A stretch of DNA of 64,000 nucleotides from Lachnospiraceae bacterium (GCA_014804645.1 JAAUZI010000013.1:88605-152604); one strand, 5' to 3'. Positions 52,691 to 61,566 are shown, counted from the stretch's first letter. Notes: generated by a model not told the origin, from the sequence alone. Program-made: numbers and translations.

Positions 52691-52731
52691 AGAGACGGAC
52701 TGCTCGGCAACGGGCAGTCCGTTGTGTCTCT
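52691..52731 (+). terminator. hairpin terminator after the AraC/BtrH gene
   Basis: ACGGACTGC (52695-52703) pairs with GCAGTCCGT (52714-52722); AGAGAC (52691-52696) and GTCTCT (52726-52731) can form an outer stem. The T run is short. Confidence 0.65.
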
Positions 52732-52748
52732 TAAACGGAAAAAAGTGT

Positions 52749-52795
52749 CACTTACCATAAGTGCTATTGCCCATTAAAATATATGCTGTTACAAT
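52749..52795 (+). promoter_or_regulatory. promoter and inverted repeat of the LytTR operon
   Basis: TTGCCC (52767-52772), 17-bp spacer, TACAAT (52790-52795) with an extended TGT. Immediately upstream of the -35 lies CACTTA-CCA-TAAGTG (52749-52763), a perfect inverted repeat and a plausible operator for the LytTR protein encoded next. Confidence 0.6.
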
Positions 52796-52827
52796 GTGAT
52801 ATATCTGCTGACGGGAGGGAGAGTTAC

Positions 52828-53265
52828 ATGAAATATACCATAGAGCATATCTCTCAGGGAGAGAATGAAGTGATTCTGCGCTGCGGCAGTCCGTCGGCAG
52901 AGATGGAACAGCTGATACGTTTTTTGGAGTTTCAAAACCGTAAGCTGATCGGCAATAAGGATGGTATACAGACGATTCTGGAACCGTCGGAGATTCTGTA
53001 TCTGGAGAGTATGGAGGGTAAAACCTTCGCTTACACAGAGACCAGTGTGCTGCAGTTGGAATACTCTCTGGCCCAGCTGGAACAGCTGCTGGGGACTGTC
53101 AATTTCTTTCGGTGCAGTAAGTCCATGATTCTGAATATTGACAAGGTCCGGGAACTGAGGAGCAGGGCCTCCAATCGGATAGACGCCACCATGTGCAACG
53201 GAGAGCATATCATGATTTCACGCACCTATGCGTCGGATTTTCGAAGAAGGCTACGGGGTGAATAG
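52828..53265 (+). CDS. LytTR DNA-binding protein without receiver domain
   Basis: 145 residues from the ATG at 52828 behind GGGAGGG. A C-terminal LytTR domain (TILEPSEILYLESMEGKTFAYTE, FFRCSKSMILNIDKV) follows a short N-terminal part, with no phosphorylation domain. Paired with the DUF3021 membrane gene 12 bases later, this is a common Firmicute two-gene unit in which the membrane protein controls the LytTR protein. Likely regulates the ABC-2 transporter genes downstream. Confidence 0.9.
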   Translation: MKYTIEHISQGENEVILRCGSPSAEMEQLIRFLEFQNRKLIGNKDGIQTILEPSEILYLESMEGKTFAYTETSVLQLEYSLAQLEQLLGTVNFFRCSKSMILNIDKVRELRSRASNRIDATMCNGEHIMISRTYASDFRRRLRGE

Positions 53266-53277
53266 GGGGAGGACAAT

Positions 53278-53784
53278 ATGGGTAAAAAAGGAACGGACAA
53301 GGGAAGGCCGGATGAAAAAAATATGTCGCTGCTGGAACGTTATCTGATGGTGGAGATCGCCATAGAGTTTAAAGCATGCATTTATTTCTTTTGCATTCTC
53401 TTCTTTTACTCCATGTACCGGCTGCTGTGCGGAAGCATGGAGGCCAATATCCTGCACATGGGAGAAATGATCTTTTTAACCTATGGGATGGGGTATTTCC
53501 AGCGGTATGTACTGGAGAATTTCGACGAGGGAGAACGGATTGGAGTCAGGGAGATCGGCTATCTGCTGCTCTGCGCCGGCGTCTACACGGCAGTTTCCTA
53601 TCTGGGGGGCTGGTTTGACAGGAGTATTCCGGTGACAGTTTTCTATGCTCTCTTTATGGTGCTGGCATATGTCTGCGGATTTCTGGTCTACAAGATAAAG
53701 AGAATATTGGACGCCAAGCAGTTAAATGAGGACTTGCGGGCATTTCAGGAGAGGGGAAAAAATGAAAAAGGTTGTAGAGATTGA
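53278..53784 (+). CDS. DUF3021-type membrane protein
   Basis: 168 residues with four hydrophobic helices (ACIYFFCILFFYSMY, MIFLTYGMGYF, YLLLCAGVYTAVSYLG, VTVFYALFMVLAYVCGFLVY). Typical partner and inhibitor of the LytTR protein encoded just upstream. The gene's end overlaps the ATPase gene by 23 bases. Confidence 0.85.
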   Translation: MGKKGTDKGRPDEKNMSLLERYLMVEIAIEFKACIYFFCILFFYSMYRLLCGSMEANILHMGEMIFLTYGMGYFQRYVLENFDEGERIGVREIGYLLLCAGVYTAVSYLGGWFDRSIPVTVFYALFMVLAYVCGFLVYKIKRILDAKQLNEDLRAFQERGKNEKGCRD

Positions 53785-54586
53785 CCATATGACCAAAAAT
53801 TACGGGAAACACAGAGGTGTGACGGATTTGAGCCTGACTGTGGAGCAGGGGGAAATATTCGGATTCCTGGGTCCCAACGGCGCGGGAAAATCCACCACCA
53901 TCCGGGCAATGCTGGGATTTATAGGCTTTGACAGCGGGCAAATCCGGCTGTTTGGGCAGGATGTCCGACGCCACCGGGAGGAGATATTGGCTCAGGTAGG
54001 GTATATGCCCTCGGAGGCAATGTTCTATCCCAACATGAGAGTCAGGGAGGTCATTCATTTGGCAGCCCAGGTGCGGGGCATGGACTGCGGCGAGGAGGCG
54101 GAAATGCTCTGCCAGCGTCTGCAGGTGGACACGGAAAAAAGAATCCGTGAGCTGTCTCTGGGAAACCGCAAAAAAGTGAGCATTGTCTGCGCCATGCAGC
54201 ATAAGCCCGGCCTGTTTGTGTTTGATGAGCCTACCAGCGGTCTGGACCCCCTGATGCAGACGGTATTTTTCAGGTTAATCAGGGAGTATGTGGACCGGGG
54301 CGCCACCTGTATGCTGTCCACTCATGTGCTGCCGGAGGTAAAACGTTATTGTGACCGGGTGGCCATCATGAAGGAGGGGCGGCTGCAATGCGTGGAGACA
54401 GTGGCGGCGCTGACCAGGGCCAAGGCAAAGAGAATCAAGTGGGTGCGGGACGGCCTGCAGGAGGAATTTCTGTATGAGAGAGACCTAAACGAGCTGTACC
54501 GGGAACTGGAGGGGCATGACATCACAGAATTGCTGATTGAGGAGCCGTCTCTGGAGGAGGCTTTCATAGAATATTACAGGGCGTAA
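53762..54586 (+). CDS. ABC transporter ATP-binding protein (ABC-2 type)
   Basis: 274 residues from the ATG at 53762 behind GGAGAGGGG. Walker A GPNGAGKST, signature LSLGNRKKV, Walker B LFVFDEPTSGLDP and H-loop STHVL. The LSLGN signature is a usual variant in this class. The C-terminal part has the DrrA-like extension. Pairs with the permease that follows and is under likely LytTR/DUF3021 control. Confidence 0.92.
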   Translation: MKKVVEIDHMTKNYGKHRGVTDLSLTVEQGEIFGFLGPNGAGKSTTIRAMLGFIGFDSGQIRLFGQDVRRHREEILAQVGYMPSEAMFYPNMRVREVIHLAAQVRGMDCGEEAEMLCQRLQVDTEKRIRELSLGNRKKVSIVCAMQHKPGLFVFDEPTSGLDPLMQTVFFRLIREYVDRGATCMLSTHVLPEVKRYCDRVAIMKEGRLQCVETVAALTRAKAKRIKWVRDGLQEEFLYERDLNELYRELEGHDITELLIEEPSLEEAFIEYYRA

Positions 54587-54607
54587 AGACAGGATATGGA
54601 GGGTACT

Positions 54608-55396
54608 ATGCGTCATATATACAGACATGAAATGAGACAATATTGGAAAACTCTGCTCTTGTGGTCGATCTGCGTGGGCGGCATGGGGATGGCCTGCATT
54701 CTTTTATATTCCGGTATGCAGGAGGAGATGGCGGGCATGGCGGAGAGTTTCGCCGCCATGGGTGCTTTCTCGGCGGCCTTTGGCATGGATCATCTGAGTA
54801 TTGCAACCCTGAAAGGCTTTTACGCCTCGGAGGTGGGAACCATCCACGAACTGGGCGGCGCCATGTTTGCCGCCGTGGTCAGCATGACCATGCTCTCCAA
54901 GGAGGAGGATGGGCATACCAGCGAGTTTTTGTTTTCCCTGCCCATAGCCAGGGGGAAGGTGGTCTGGACAAAATGGTGCGTTGTCTGCACCAATCTGCTG
55001 CTTTTTCATGTGCTCTGTGTGGGATTTTACGGACTGGGATTTCTGTTGCTGGGGGAGGGTATCCCCGGAAAAGAACTGTTGCTGTATCATGTCATGCAAC
55101 TGCTATTGGGGCTGGAAATGGCCGGAATATGTTTTGCCGTCTCCGCCTTTTTCAGGCAGAACAGGCTGGGGGTGGGCTTGGGACTGGTGCTGCTTTTCTA
55201 TGCCTATGACCTGGTGAGCAGGGTGGCACCGGAGATGGAAAAACTGTCAATCCTAAGTCCTTTTTCCTACGCCAATGCATCCAAGATTTTGGGAACCGGG
55301 GAGATAGCTGCCGGAGGCGCCTTATTGGGTGTGGGGGCGCTGGTTCTGGCGCTGGGGACCGCTTATGTGAAATACACGGGAAAGGACCAGATGTAG
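54608..55396 (+). CDS. ABC-2 family permease
   Basis: 262 residues from the ATG at 54608 (GGAGGG four bases upstream) or the ATG at 54596. Six hydrophobic helices, including LLLWSICVGGMGMACILLY, LLLFHVLCVGFYGLGFLLLG and AGGALLGVGALVLALGTAYV. Residues EEDGHTSEFLFSLPIARGKVVWTKW form the cytoplasmic loop typical of ABC-2 permeases. Substrate unknown; such units export drugs, lipids or peptides. Confidence 0.88.
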   Translation: MRHIYRHEMRQYWKTLLLWSICVGGMGMACILLYSGMQEEMAGMAESFAAMGAFSAAFGMDHLSIATLKGFYASEVGTIHELGGAMFAAVVSMTMLSKEEDGHTSEFLFSLPIARGKVVWTKWCVVCTNLLLFHVLCVGFYGLGFLLLGEGIPGKELLLYHVMQLLLGLEMAGICFAVSAFFRQNRLGVGLGLVLLFYAYDLVSRVAPEMEKLSILSPFSYANASKILGTGEIAAGGALLGVGALVLALGTAYVKYTGKDQM

Positions 55397-55942
55397 GCTT
55401 GAAGGCTTTTTGTATCTGCTGGCCGTGCCATTTTTTAGGTTGTTTTTAGTAATTTACTTAGTTCCTGCATAAACTTTTCCGATGCTTTCGGGAATACTTG
55501 ATATTTTTTCCATATATTCACAATCTTCTTTTTAATATGTATTTGCTTTTTTGGCTCCTTTCCACTATACTTGAACCAAATAGCTTTCAGACCCTTAACA
55601 ACAATTTTTGGCGTAAAATGGCAAACCTTTGATGCTAGTTCTGGGTTATATATGGGGCATATGCAAGAAAATTATCTCCCCATGCCCCGCTTATAATAAA
55701 AAAGGGGATCTTGCAGGAGATTTTTTCTGTATATGCCCTGTCACCGGGAAAAAGAGCATATTTTCCTGGCTATGTGGGGCACTGGGAAAGAATTTTTTTG
55801 TATATGCCCTACACAGTTTCGTGAGCAGCAAAATTATAGTAAACGACATAACAAATTTCTGTTTAAACGAAATTTCTAATGTCGTTAACTATATATAGAT
55901 TACACGTTTGGGTTCCGGTTTATCCGGGTTAGGGGGAAACGC
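55397..55942. other. structured intergenic region with several GGGGCAT/ATGCCCC-type repeats
   Basis: About 545 bases. GGGGCAT at 55654-55660 can pair with ATGCCCC at 55682-55688, with ATATGCCC at 55731-55738 or with the copy ending at 55809, giving mutually exclusive hairpins. A 21-base unit at 55719-55739 recurs at 55790-55810 with two differences. An open + frame at 55629-55898 has no ribosome site and looks accidental. Confidence 0.6.
55435..55671 (-). pseudogene. possible gene remnant
   Basis: On the minus strand 78 codons are open and read like protein near the end (KASEKFMQELSKLLKTT, with lysine-rich sequence before it), but there is no start codon with a ribosome site. It may be a decayed gene end. 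It is not recognised and could be chance. Confidence 0.2.
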
Positions 55943-56530
55943 ATGAAAAAATTGACTTGTATGGTACTGCTTTTTTCAGTGCTATTTACGGTGACAGCCT
56001 GTGGAGACAGCAGAGAGGAACAAAATTCTGATAAGGAATTGGAAATCATTGGAGGATTATCGGAGGAGGTAAAGGAGCCGGAGACAGAAACAGGAACAGC
56101 AGTAAACAGCGAAGTACAGACAGAGATTCAGCCGGCAGAAACTGCAGGGGAAAATGCGCAGCAGGAGGAGACAGAGATGAAAATGAAGGTTCAAGTTGGA
56201 GATACCATTTTTACAGCGACACTGGCGGAGAATTCTTCCGTGGATGCATTGAAGGAATTGATGGCGGACGGTTCGCTTACTTTGAATATGAGTGATTATG
56301 CCAATATGGAAAAGGGTGCGGATCTGGGGACTACACTGCCACAGAATAATGAACAGATGAACACGCAGGCAGGTGATATTATTTTGTATCAGGGCAGGAC
56401 GTTCGTCATCTACTATGATACAAATTCCTGGAGCCTGACCCCCATCGCAAAAATCGACAATGTGGATGCGAAAGAATTGAAAGAGGCTCTGGGAACCGGT
56501 GATGTCACGGTGACCTTATCCATTGAGTAA
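55943..56530 (+). CDS. lipoprotein with cyclophilin-like domain
   Basis: 195 residues. Signal peptide with lipobox VTAC, C20 lipidated. A low-complexity Glu/Thr-rich linker (about 25-80) leads to a cyclophilin-like domain of about 110 residues: VGDTIFTATLAENSSVDALKELM, LTLNMSDYANMEKGADLG, GDIILYQGRTFVIYYDTNSWSLT. Such domains are often not prolyl isomerases. It should be anchored to the outer face of the membrane. Single-gene unit. Confidence 0.85.
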   Translation: MKKLTCMVLLFSVLFTVTACGDSREEQNSDKELEIIGGLSEEVKEPETETGTAVNSEVQTEIQPAETAGENAQQEETEMKMKVQVGDTIFTATLAENSSVDALKELMADGSLTLNMSDYANMEKGADLGTTLPQNNEQMNTQAGDIILYQGRTFVIYYDTNSWSLTPIAKIDNVDAKELKEALGTGDVTVTLSIE

Positions 56531-56684
56531 GGGAATTGGGTGAAGAATATGAATAGTTCAGTATTGAACGGAAGTATCCATATAAATTAAGTGATTTGTG
56601 GGAATTGGGAAAAGGTTAAAATAAGCCGATATATAAATAAATGAAATCTTTTGAAAAATCAAAGATATCGAGAGGAGAGAATGT

Positions 56685-57818
56685 ATGATTTACAGAAAAT
56701 TTCAGGATCTTCAGTTATCTGGTCTGGGGCTTGGCATGATGCGCCTGCCCGTGCTGGATGGCAATGACGGGGCAGTGGATGAGGCTGCGGCAGCAGAATT
56801 GATCGACTATGCTTACAAGAACGGGATCAATTATTTTGATACGGCCTGGGGTTACCATGACGGCAATTCGGAGTTGGTTGCGGGAAAGTATCTCTCCAGA
56901 TATCCGCGGGAGAGCTATTACCTTGCCAGCAAGTTTCCGGGCTATGATCTTTCCAACATGGACAAGGTGGAAGAGATTTTTGAAAAACAGCTTGAAAAAT
57001 GCCAGACTCAGTATTTTGATTTCTATCTGTTCCACAATGTATATGAAGGCAATATTGACGCATACCTTGACCCACAATATGGGATTTTTGAGTATCTGAT
57101 GAAACAGAAGGAGAATGGCCGCATCCGGCATCTTGGTTTTTCGGCGCACGGCAGCGCGGAAGTGATTCAGCGTTTTCTGGATGCCTATGGACGGCATATG
57201 GAATTCTGTCAGCTGCAGCTCAACTATATGGACTGGCATTTTCAGAAGGCACAGGAGAAGGCGGCTATTTTACAGGAAACGGGTATCCCAATCTGGGTCA
57301 TGGAGCCTTTGCGGGGTGGAAAGCTGGCAAAGGCCTCCGGTGAATTGGCTGCGGCAATGCAGTCCATGCGTCCGGGGGAGACGGTTCCCGGCTGGGCGTT
57401 TCGTTTCCTGCAGAGCATTCCCGGTGTGACTATGGTGTTGTCCGGTATGTCCAATATGGAGCAGTTAAAAGCCAATATTGCTACCTATGAGACAGATGAG
57501 CCGTTGAGCAGGGAAGAATTTGACGCTTTGGTGAAGAGTGCAGATGAGGAAACCAGAAAAGGGGGACTTCCCTGCACGGCCTGCCATTATTGCACCAGCC
57601 ACTGCCCGAAGAAACTTCCCATTCCGGAACTGATCGCATTATACAATGAACATAAGCTTACTGGCGGCGGCTTTATCGCTCCCATGGCAGTGGGCAGTAT
57701 GCCCCAGGAAAAGCGGCCTGCCAGCTGTGTTGGATGCAGGGGCTGTGAGCAGGTTTGCCCGCAGCAGATTAAGATATCTGAGATGATGAAGGAATTTACT
57801 TCCATGATCGGAATGTAG
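56685..57818 (+). CDS. aldo/keto reductase with C-terminal [4Fe-4S] domain
   Basis: 377 residues. AKR barrel with D in NYFDTAWGYHDGNSE, the catalytic Tyr in that segment (GYH), Lys in YLASKF and His in LGFSAHG. The C-terminal ferredoxin-like part contains CTACHYCTSHCPKKLPIPE and CVGCRGCEQVCPQQI, two four-cysteine clusters. Reduces or oxidises an unknown carbonyl, drawing electrons through the clusters. Start ATG at 56685 after AGAGGAGA. 15 bases before a second AKR. Confidence 0.9.
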   Translation: MIYRKFQDLQLSGLGLGMMRLPVLDGNDGAVDEAAAAELIDYAYKNGINYFDTAWGYHDGNSELVAGKYLSRYPRESYYLASKFPGYDLSNMDKVEEIFEKQLEKCQTQYFDFYLFHNVYEGNIDAYLDPQYGIFEYLMKQKENGRIRHLGFSAHGSAEVIQRFLDAYGRHMEFCQLQLNYMDWHFQKAQEKAAILQETGIPIWVMEPLRGGKLAKASGELAAAMQSMRPGETVPGWAFRFLQSIPGVTMVLSGMSNMEQLKANIATYETDEPLSREEFDALVKSADEETRKGGLPCTACHYCTSHCPKKLPIPELIALYNEHKLTGGGFIAPMAVGSMPQEKRPASCVGCRGCEQVCPQQIKISEMMKEFTSMIGM

Positions 57819-57833
57819 GGGAGACATAAAAAG

Positions 57834-58928
57834 ATGGAGTACAGGATCAATCAGAAAACCGGTGACAGAATCAGTGCTTTGGGTTTTGGAACTGCCTACA
57901 TTGCCGAGGCGGGTGAAAGGGATGCTGTTGCAGCGATACAAAGAGCTTACGCGGGCGGTATCAATTATTATGATCTTGCTACAGCGGAGGGCAGGACTTT
58001 TCCCTATTTTGGAACTGCCCTGGGTGCGGTGAGAAAAAATGTATTTTACCAGATTCACTTCGGGGCGGATTATGTTTCGGGAACCTATGGCTGGAGTACA
58101 GATGGCGAAACAATCCGGCGCAGTATTGAGTGGCAGCTTGCCCAGCTTAAAACAGATTATATTGATTATGGGTTCATCCACTGCATTGATGAATTGTCTG
58201 ACTGGCAGGAATACCAGCGAAATGGCGCTTTTGACTATCTGATGCGGATGAAGGAGCAGGGAGTTGTAAAACATATCGGTCTGTCCTCCCATACTCCGTC
58301 AACGATTCAGAGGGTATTGGATGAAGTACCTGTGGATATGCTTATGTTTTCTGTGAATCCGGGTTATGACTATCAAAAGGGCGATTATGCAAAAGGGTCT
58401 GTGGATGAACGATCTGCCGTCTATCGCCGCTGTGAGACAGAGGGGATCGGCATATCTGTGATGAAACCATTTTCCGGCGGCCAGTTGCTGGATGCGGCTA
58501 TCTCGCCCTTTGGAAAAGCGTTGACCCAGTATCAGTGCATTCAATATGCGTTAGACAGACCGGGCGTGCTGACCGTGCTGCCGGGAATGTCCAGTGTGGC
58601 GCAGGTGGAGCATTTATTGGGATTTTTCGGAGCGGCGGAAACGGAAAAGGATTATTCCGCGATCGGCTCTTTCAGCCCTGCGGAAGCTGTTGGCAAGTGT
58701 GTTTACTGTAATCACTGCAAACCCTGTCCCATGGGAATTGATATTGGAATTATCAATAAATACTATGATCTTGCCAGAAATGGAGATCCCATGGCGGCAG
58801 AGCATTACCGGAATCTGGAGATCCGGGCGGATGCCTGTGTGCGGTGCGGCCATTGCGAATCCCGCTGTCCCTTCCATGTAAAGCAGGAAAACAGGATGAA
58901 AGAGATTGCCACTTATTTTGGTGAATAA
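57834..58928 (+). CDS. aldo/keto reductase-like protein with [4Fe-4S] domain and altered active site
   Basis: 364 residues, same layout as the gene before it: AKR barrel then CVYCNHCKPCPMGIDI and CVRCGHCESRCPFHV. The usual catalytic set is altered. The Asp is in INYYDLATAEGRT, but the Tyr is replaced within AEG, and the Lys position in VFYQIHFGADY is His. The His in IGLSSHTP is kept. It may have a different chemistry or be a partner subunit of the upstream enzyme. It is almost certainly co-transcribed. Confidence 0.85.
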   Translation: MEYRINQKTGDRISALGFGTAYIAEAGERDAVAAIQRAYAGGINYYDLATAEGRTFPYFGTALGAVRKNVFYQIHFGADYVSGTYGWSTDGETIRRSIEWQLAQLKTDYIDYGFIHCIDELSDWQEYQRNGAFDYLMRMKEQGVVKHIGLSSHTPSTIQRVLDEVPVDMLMFSVNPGYDYQKGDYAKGSVDERSAVYRRCETEGIGISVMKPFSGGQLLDAAISPFGKALTQYQCIQYALDRPGVLTVLPGMSSVAQVEHLLGFFGAAETEKDYSAIGSFSPAEAVGKCVYCNHCKPCPMGIDIGIINKYYDLARNGDPMAAEHYRNLEIRADACVRCGHCESRCPFHVKQENRMKEIATYFGE

Positions 58929-58961
58929 TGCTTCGACAGCATAAAAATACCAAAATGGCTA

Positions 58962-58990
58962 TTGCTTATTGCCGAAGAAACCGATATAAT
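58962..58990 (+). promoter_or_regulatory. promoter of the FliD-like gene
   Basis: TTGCTT (58962-58967), 17-bp spacer, TATAAT (58985-58990) fits sigma-A. The overlapping CCGATAT (58981-58987) is the -10 core of flagellar sigma-D promoters, but no TAAA -35 is at the right distance. Confidence 0.5.
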
Positions 58991-59045
58991 AAGCATAACA
59001 GGAAGTTTTTCTAAATAAGGTCAAGGATGACAGGAGGGTAAGATT

Positions 59046-60254
59046 ATGGGAATCGGTATCAATGTACCTAACACGACAACAGATTATTCATCTCTTTTCT
59101 CTAGTTTGGGTTCAAGTTCTACTGGCAACTGGCTGGCGGACTATGCATCCATCAAGAATGGAAGCTATGGCAAGCTGATGAAGGCTTACTATGCAGAGAG
59201 TAAAGCGCAGAGTTCAGGTACAACGGCGACTGGCAAGAGCAGCAATTCAAGCAATGTTCTCGAGAAAATTCTGGAGGAGAAGAAGAATCCGAAGGTTTCC
59301 AAAGAGGCGCAGAAGGCAAATTCGGAGTTGACAGCAGGACTTTCGACCCTGAAGACTTCTGTTTCGGCGTTGCAGAGTGACAAAACTTTTACAGACACCG
59401 CGAATGGCCAGAGCGCAGCAGACAAAGTAACCTCTGCGTTAAAGGCGTATGTGTCGGATTACAATGCTGTTGTGACTGCGGCAAAGGATTCCACGCTGAC
59501 CAACAAGACGGCATATGTGGCAAATATGATGAGCAGCACGGCTGCCAATGCTGATAAGCTTGCGGAAATTGGCATCACAGTCAGATCAAACGGGACGCTG
59601 ATGTATGATGAGTCCAAGCTGAATGCAGAAGGCATCGCTAAAGTGCAGGAACTGTTCTCTCCAAAAAATATCACGAGCTATGGTTCTACGATTACGTCGC
59701 GCCTTCAGTTTGCAGGTGCTACGACCAGCACAAGTGCTACAGACAGTGCGGACACAAGCAGCACGACAGGTTCCAGCGCGGCCGCTCTCAAGACAGACAG
59801 TAAAGCGCTTGCATCCGATACATTATATGAAATGTTAAAGGATAAGGATGGCAACGATACAGGCAAATATGATATTGACAAGATTCTTGGCACGGCAAAG
59901 AGTTTTGTGAAAAATTACAACGCTATGTTTGACGCTGCCGAGCCCAGCTCCAATTCCGGTGTATTGGCGAATTTGTCCTATATCAGGGAGAAGACGGCGC
60001 ACAATGCGGACGCGCTTAAGCAGTTTGGAATCAGCGTGAACGAGAAGGGCAGACTGTCGATTGACGAGGATAAATTTAAGAACTCAGATATGTCCAGTGT
60101 GCAGAATTTCTTCAAGGATTACGGTTCTTCTGTTGCCACCAACGCATCCCTCGTAGACTATTACATGACTACGCAGGCGAATGCTACCAATGGCTATACA
60201 GCTGACGGAACATACAATGTGCAGGGAAGTGCTCGCTACGCTGACATCGTGTAA
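59046..60254 (+). CDS. FliD-like protein, possibly flagellum-associated
   Basis: 402 residues from the ATG at 59046 behind CAGGAGGG. Ser/Thr-rich, without cysteine or a signal peptide. Two copies of a FliD C-terminal motif: LAEIGITVRSNGTLMYDESKL near 180 and LKQFGISVNEKGRLSIDEDKF near 325, each followed by a segment ending VQxxF. It resembles flagellar cap proteins but is short and has no neighbouring flagellar gene. A related surface or secretion protein is possible. Confidence 0.6.
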   Translation: MGIGINVPNTTTDYSSLFSSLGSSSTGNWLADYASIKNGSYGKLMKAYYAESKAQSSGTTATGKSSNSSNVLEKILEEKKNPKVSKEAQKANSELTAGLSTLKTSVSALQSDKTFTDTANGQSAADKVTSALKAYVSDYNAVVTAAKDSTLTNKTAYVANMMSSTAANADKLAEIGITVRSNGTLMYDESKLNAEGIAKVQELFSPKNITSYGSTITSRLQFAGATTSTSATDSADTSSTTGSSAAALKTDSKALASDTLYEMLKDKDGNDTGKYDIDKILGTAKSFVKNYNAMFDAAEPSSNSGVLANLSYIREKTAHNADALKQFGISVNEKGRLSIDEDKFKNSDMSSVQNFFKDYGSSVATNASLVDYYMTTQANATNGYTADGTYNVQGSARYADIV

Positions 60255-60283
60255 TCTGTATAAGGAAAGATAGGAATATGCAG

Positions 60284-60330
60284 GATGCGAATCAACCAGA
60301 GTTTGAACTGGGGGATTCGCATCTTTTTTT
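60284..60330 (+). terminator. strong intrinsic terminator after the FliD-like gene
   Basis: GATGCGAATC (60284-60293) pairs exactly with GATTCGCATC (60314-60323), followed by seven T. Confidence 0.95.
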
Positions 60331-60446
60331 GTTTTCAGCGGACGGTGGGCAGTAGGGGGTTGAACAATCCGGATAGACTTGCGCATGCGGCTGTGATAAA
60401 ATACAATACAGAAAGTAGAAAGAAGAATGCAAGAGGGCGTATTGCC

Positions 60447-61175
60447 ATGAATAGAAAAGGGATACTGATGGTCTGTGTTATAGCCATATTTGTCTGTACG
60501 ATTTTGCCGACTATATATCATAAATATCTCAAAAATCATAATATCGTGGTTTTAAGCCAGATCACGCAGGGAGATTTTACGTCTCTAGAGGGATTGGAGG
60601 AGGAGCAGCTTAAAGATCTTAATTGGCTGTATGAACGCCACCGGGATATGGATAGAATGCAATGGATTTATGCTGACGTCAATGATGATGGGGTGAAAGA
60701 GCTGATCTGGCAGGAAAAGGATTGCGTGGCAGATAGCCAGGCCCATAGGATAACAGCAATCTTTGCAGTGACCCAGGAGGGCGGCAGGCGAGTCCTGTGG
60801 GACGTGAATGATATGAGCGAATTCTATTTTTGCGACAATGATAAAATCATTTACACGAATGCATATCAGGGCCTGTACGACTATGAATATTATGGGGTCT
60901 GTGAATATGATAGGGACTGGGAACATACGGTAGAGAAATTTTATGAAATATATAATATATGTGATCTGACGGAGTATGATGCAATGAATTTGCAGTCACA
61001 ATTTGACTGGATAGAGGATGCAGGCGGAACGGGCTGTGTGGAGGGGGTGTATTATATAGTCGGAACACAGGCGGAAGATGGGAACTGTACGAGAGTGCTG
61101 CTGGAAAAGGAAGAATGGCTGGAACAATTCGAGAGCGACATCAGGACTTTTATTCCGAGACTTGCAAATTTGTAA
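60447..61175 (+). CDS. membrane-anchored hypothetical protein
   Basis: 242 residues from the ATG at 60447 behind AGAGGG. Residues 5-25 are a signal anchor (ILMVCVIAIFVCTILPTIY). The rest is probably extracellular, acidic and Tyr-rich, with YADVNDDGVKELIWQ, a phrase typical of EF-hand-like or FG-GAP calcium loops in secreted proteins, and DNDKIIYTNAYQGLYDYEYYG. I do not recognise the family. Single-gene unit after a terminator. Confidence 0.75.
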   Translation: MNRKGILMVCVIAIFVCTILPTIYHKYLKNHNIVVLSQITQGDFTSLEGLEEEQLKDLNWLYERHRDMDRMQWIYADVNDDGVKELIWQEKDCVADSQAHRITAIFAVTQEGGRRVLWDVNDMSEFYFCDNDKIIYTNAYQGLYDYEYYGVCEYDRDWEHTVEKFYEIYNICDLTEYDAMNLQSQFDWIEDAGGTGCVEGVYYIVGTQAEDGNCTRVLLEKEEWLEQFESDIRTFIPRLANL

Positions 61176-61233
61176 AGGGCCTGAAATACTGTTTTATGGA
61201 ATCAAAATTGGGAAATGGCGGAGGTAGATTAAA

Positions 61234-61566
61234 GTGGCTATTACAGTGAATATCTATTATAGCGGTGTGAATGGAAATGCAAAAAAGTTTGCTGAAGAAA
61301 TGGTTGCAAGTGGTGTTGTGGGTGACATACGCGCAGAAGACGGAAATCTTAGATATGAGTATTTTTTCCCAATGAATGACAGGGAAACGGTTCTTTTAAT
61401 TGATAGCTGGAAGGACCAGCGGTCAATCGATGCGCACCATGCGTCACCTATGATGGCAAGGATTATAGAACTCCGGGAAAAGTATGATTTGCATATGAAA
61501 ATAGAGCGATATATGTCTGATGAAACCGGTGTTCCTGAAACGGACAAAGCATTTGTAAGGGAATAG
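61234..61566 (+). CDS. ABM-superfamily monooxygenase-like protein
   Basis: 110 residues starting at the GTG at 61234 (GGAGGTAG upstream). Ferredoxin-like fold of antibiotic biosynthesis monooxygenase/putative quinol monooxygenase: YEYFFPMNDRETVLLIDSWKDQRSIDAHHASPMMARI. Such proteins detoxify quinones or help to degrade haem; the exact role is not clear. Confidence 0.82.
   Translation: MAITVNIYYSGVNGNAKKFAEEMVASGVVGDIRAEDGNLRYEYFFPMNDRETVLLIDSWKDQRSIDAHHASPMMARIIELREKYDLHMKIERYMSDETGVPETDKAFVRE

Noticed and set aside
55629..55898. 89-codon frame in the intergenic region
   Set aside because: No ribosome site, and the sequence is explained by repeated palindromic units.
56626..56632. CCGATAT as a sigma-D promoter of the aldo/keto reductases
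   Set aside because: No TAAA at a suitable distance and no motility link; likely chance.
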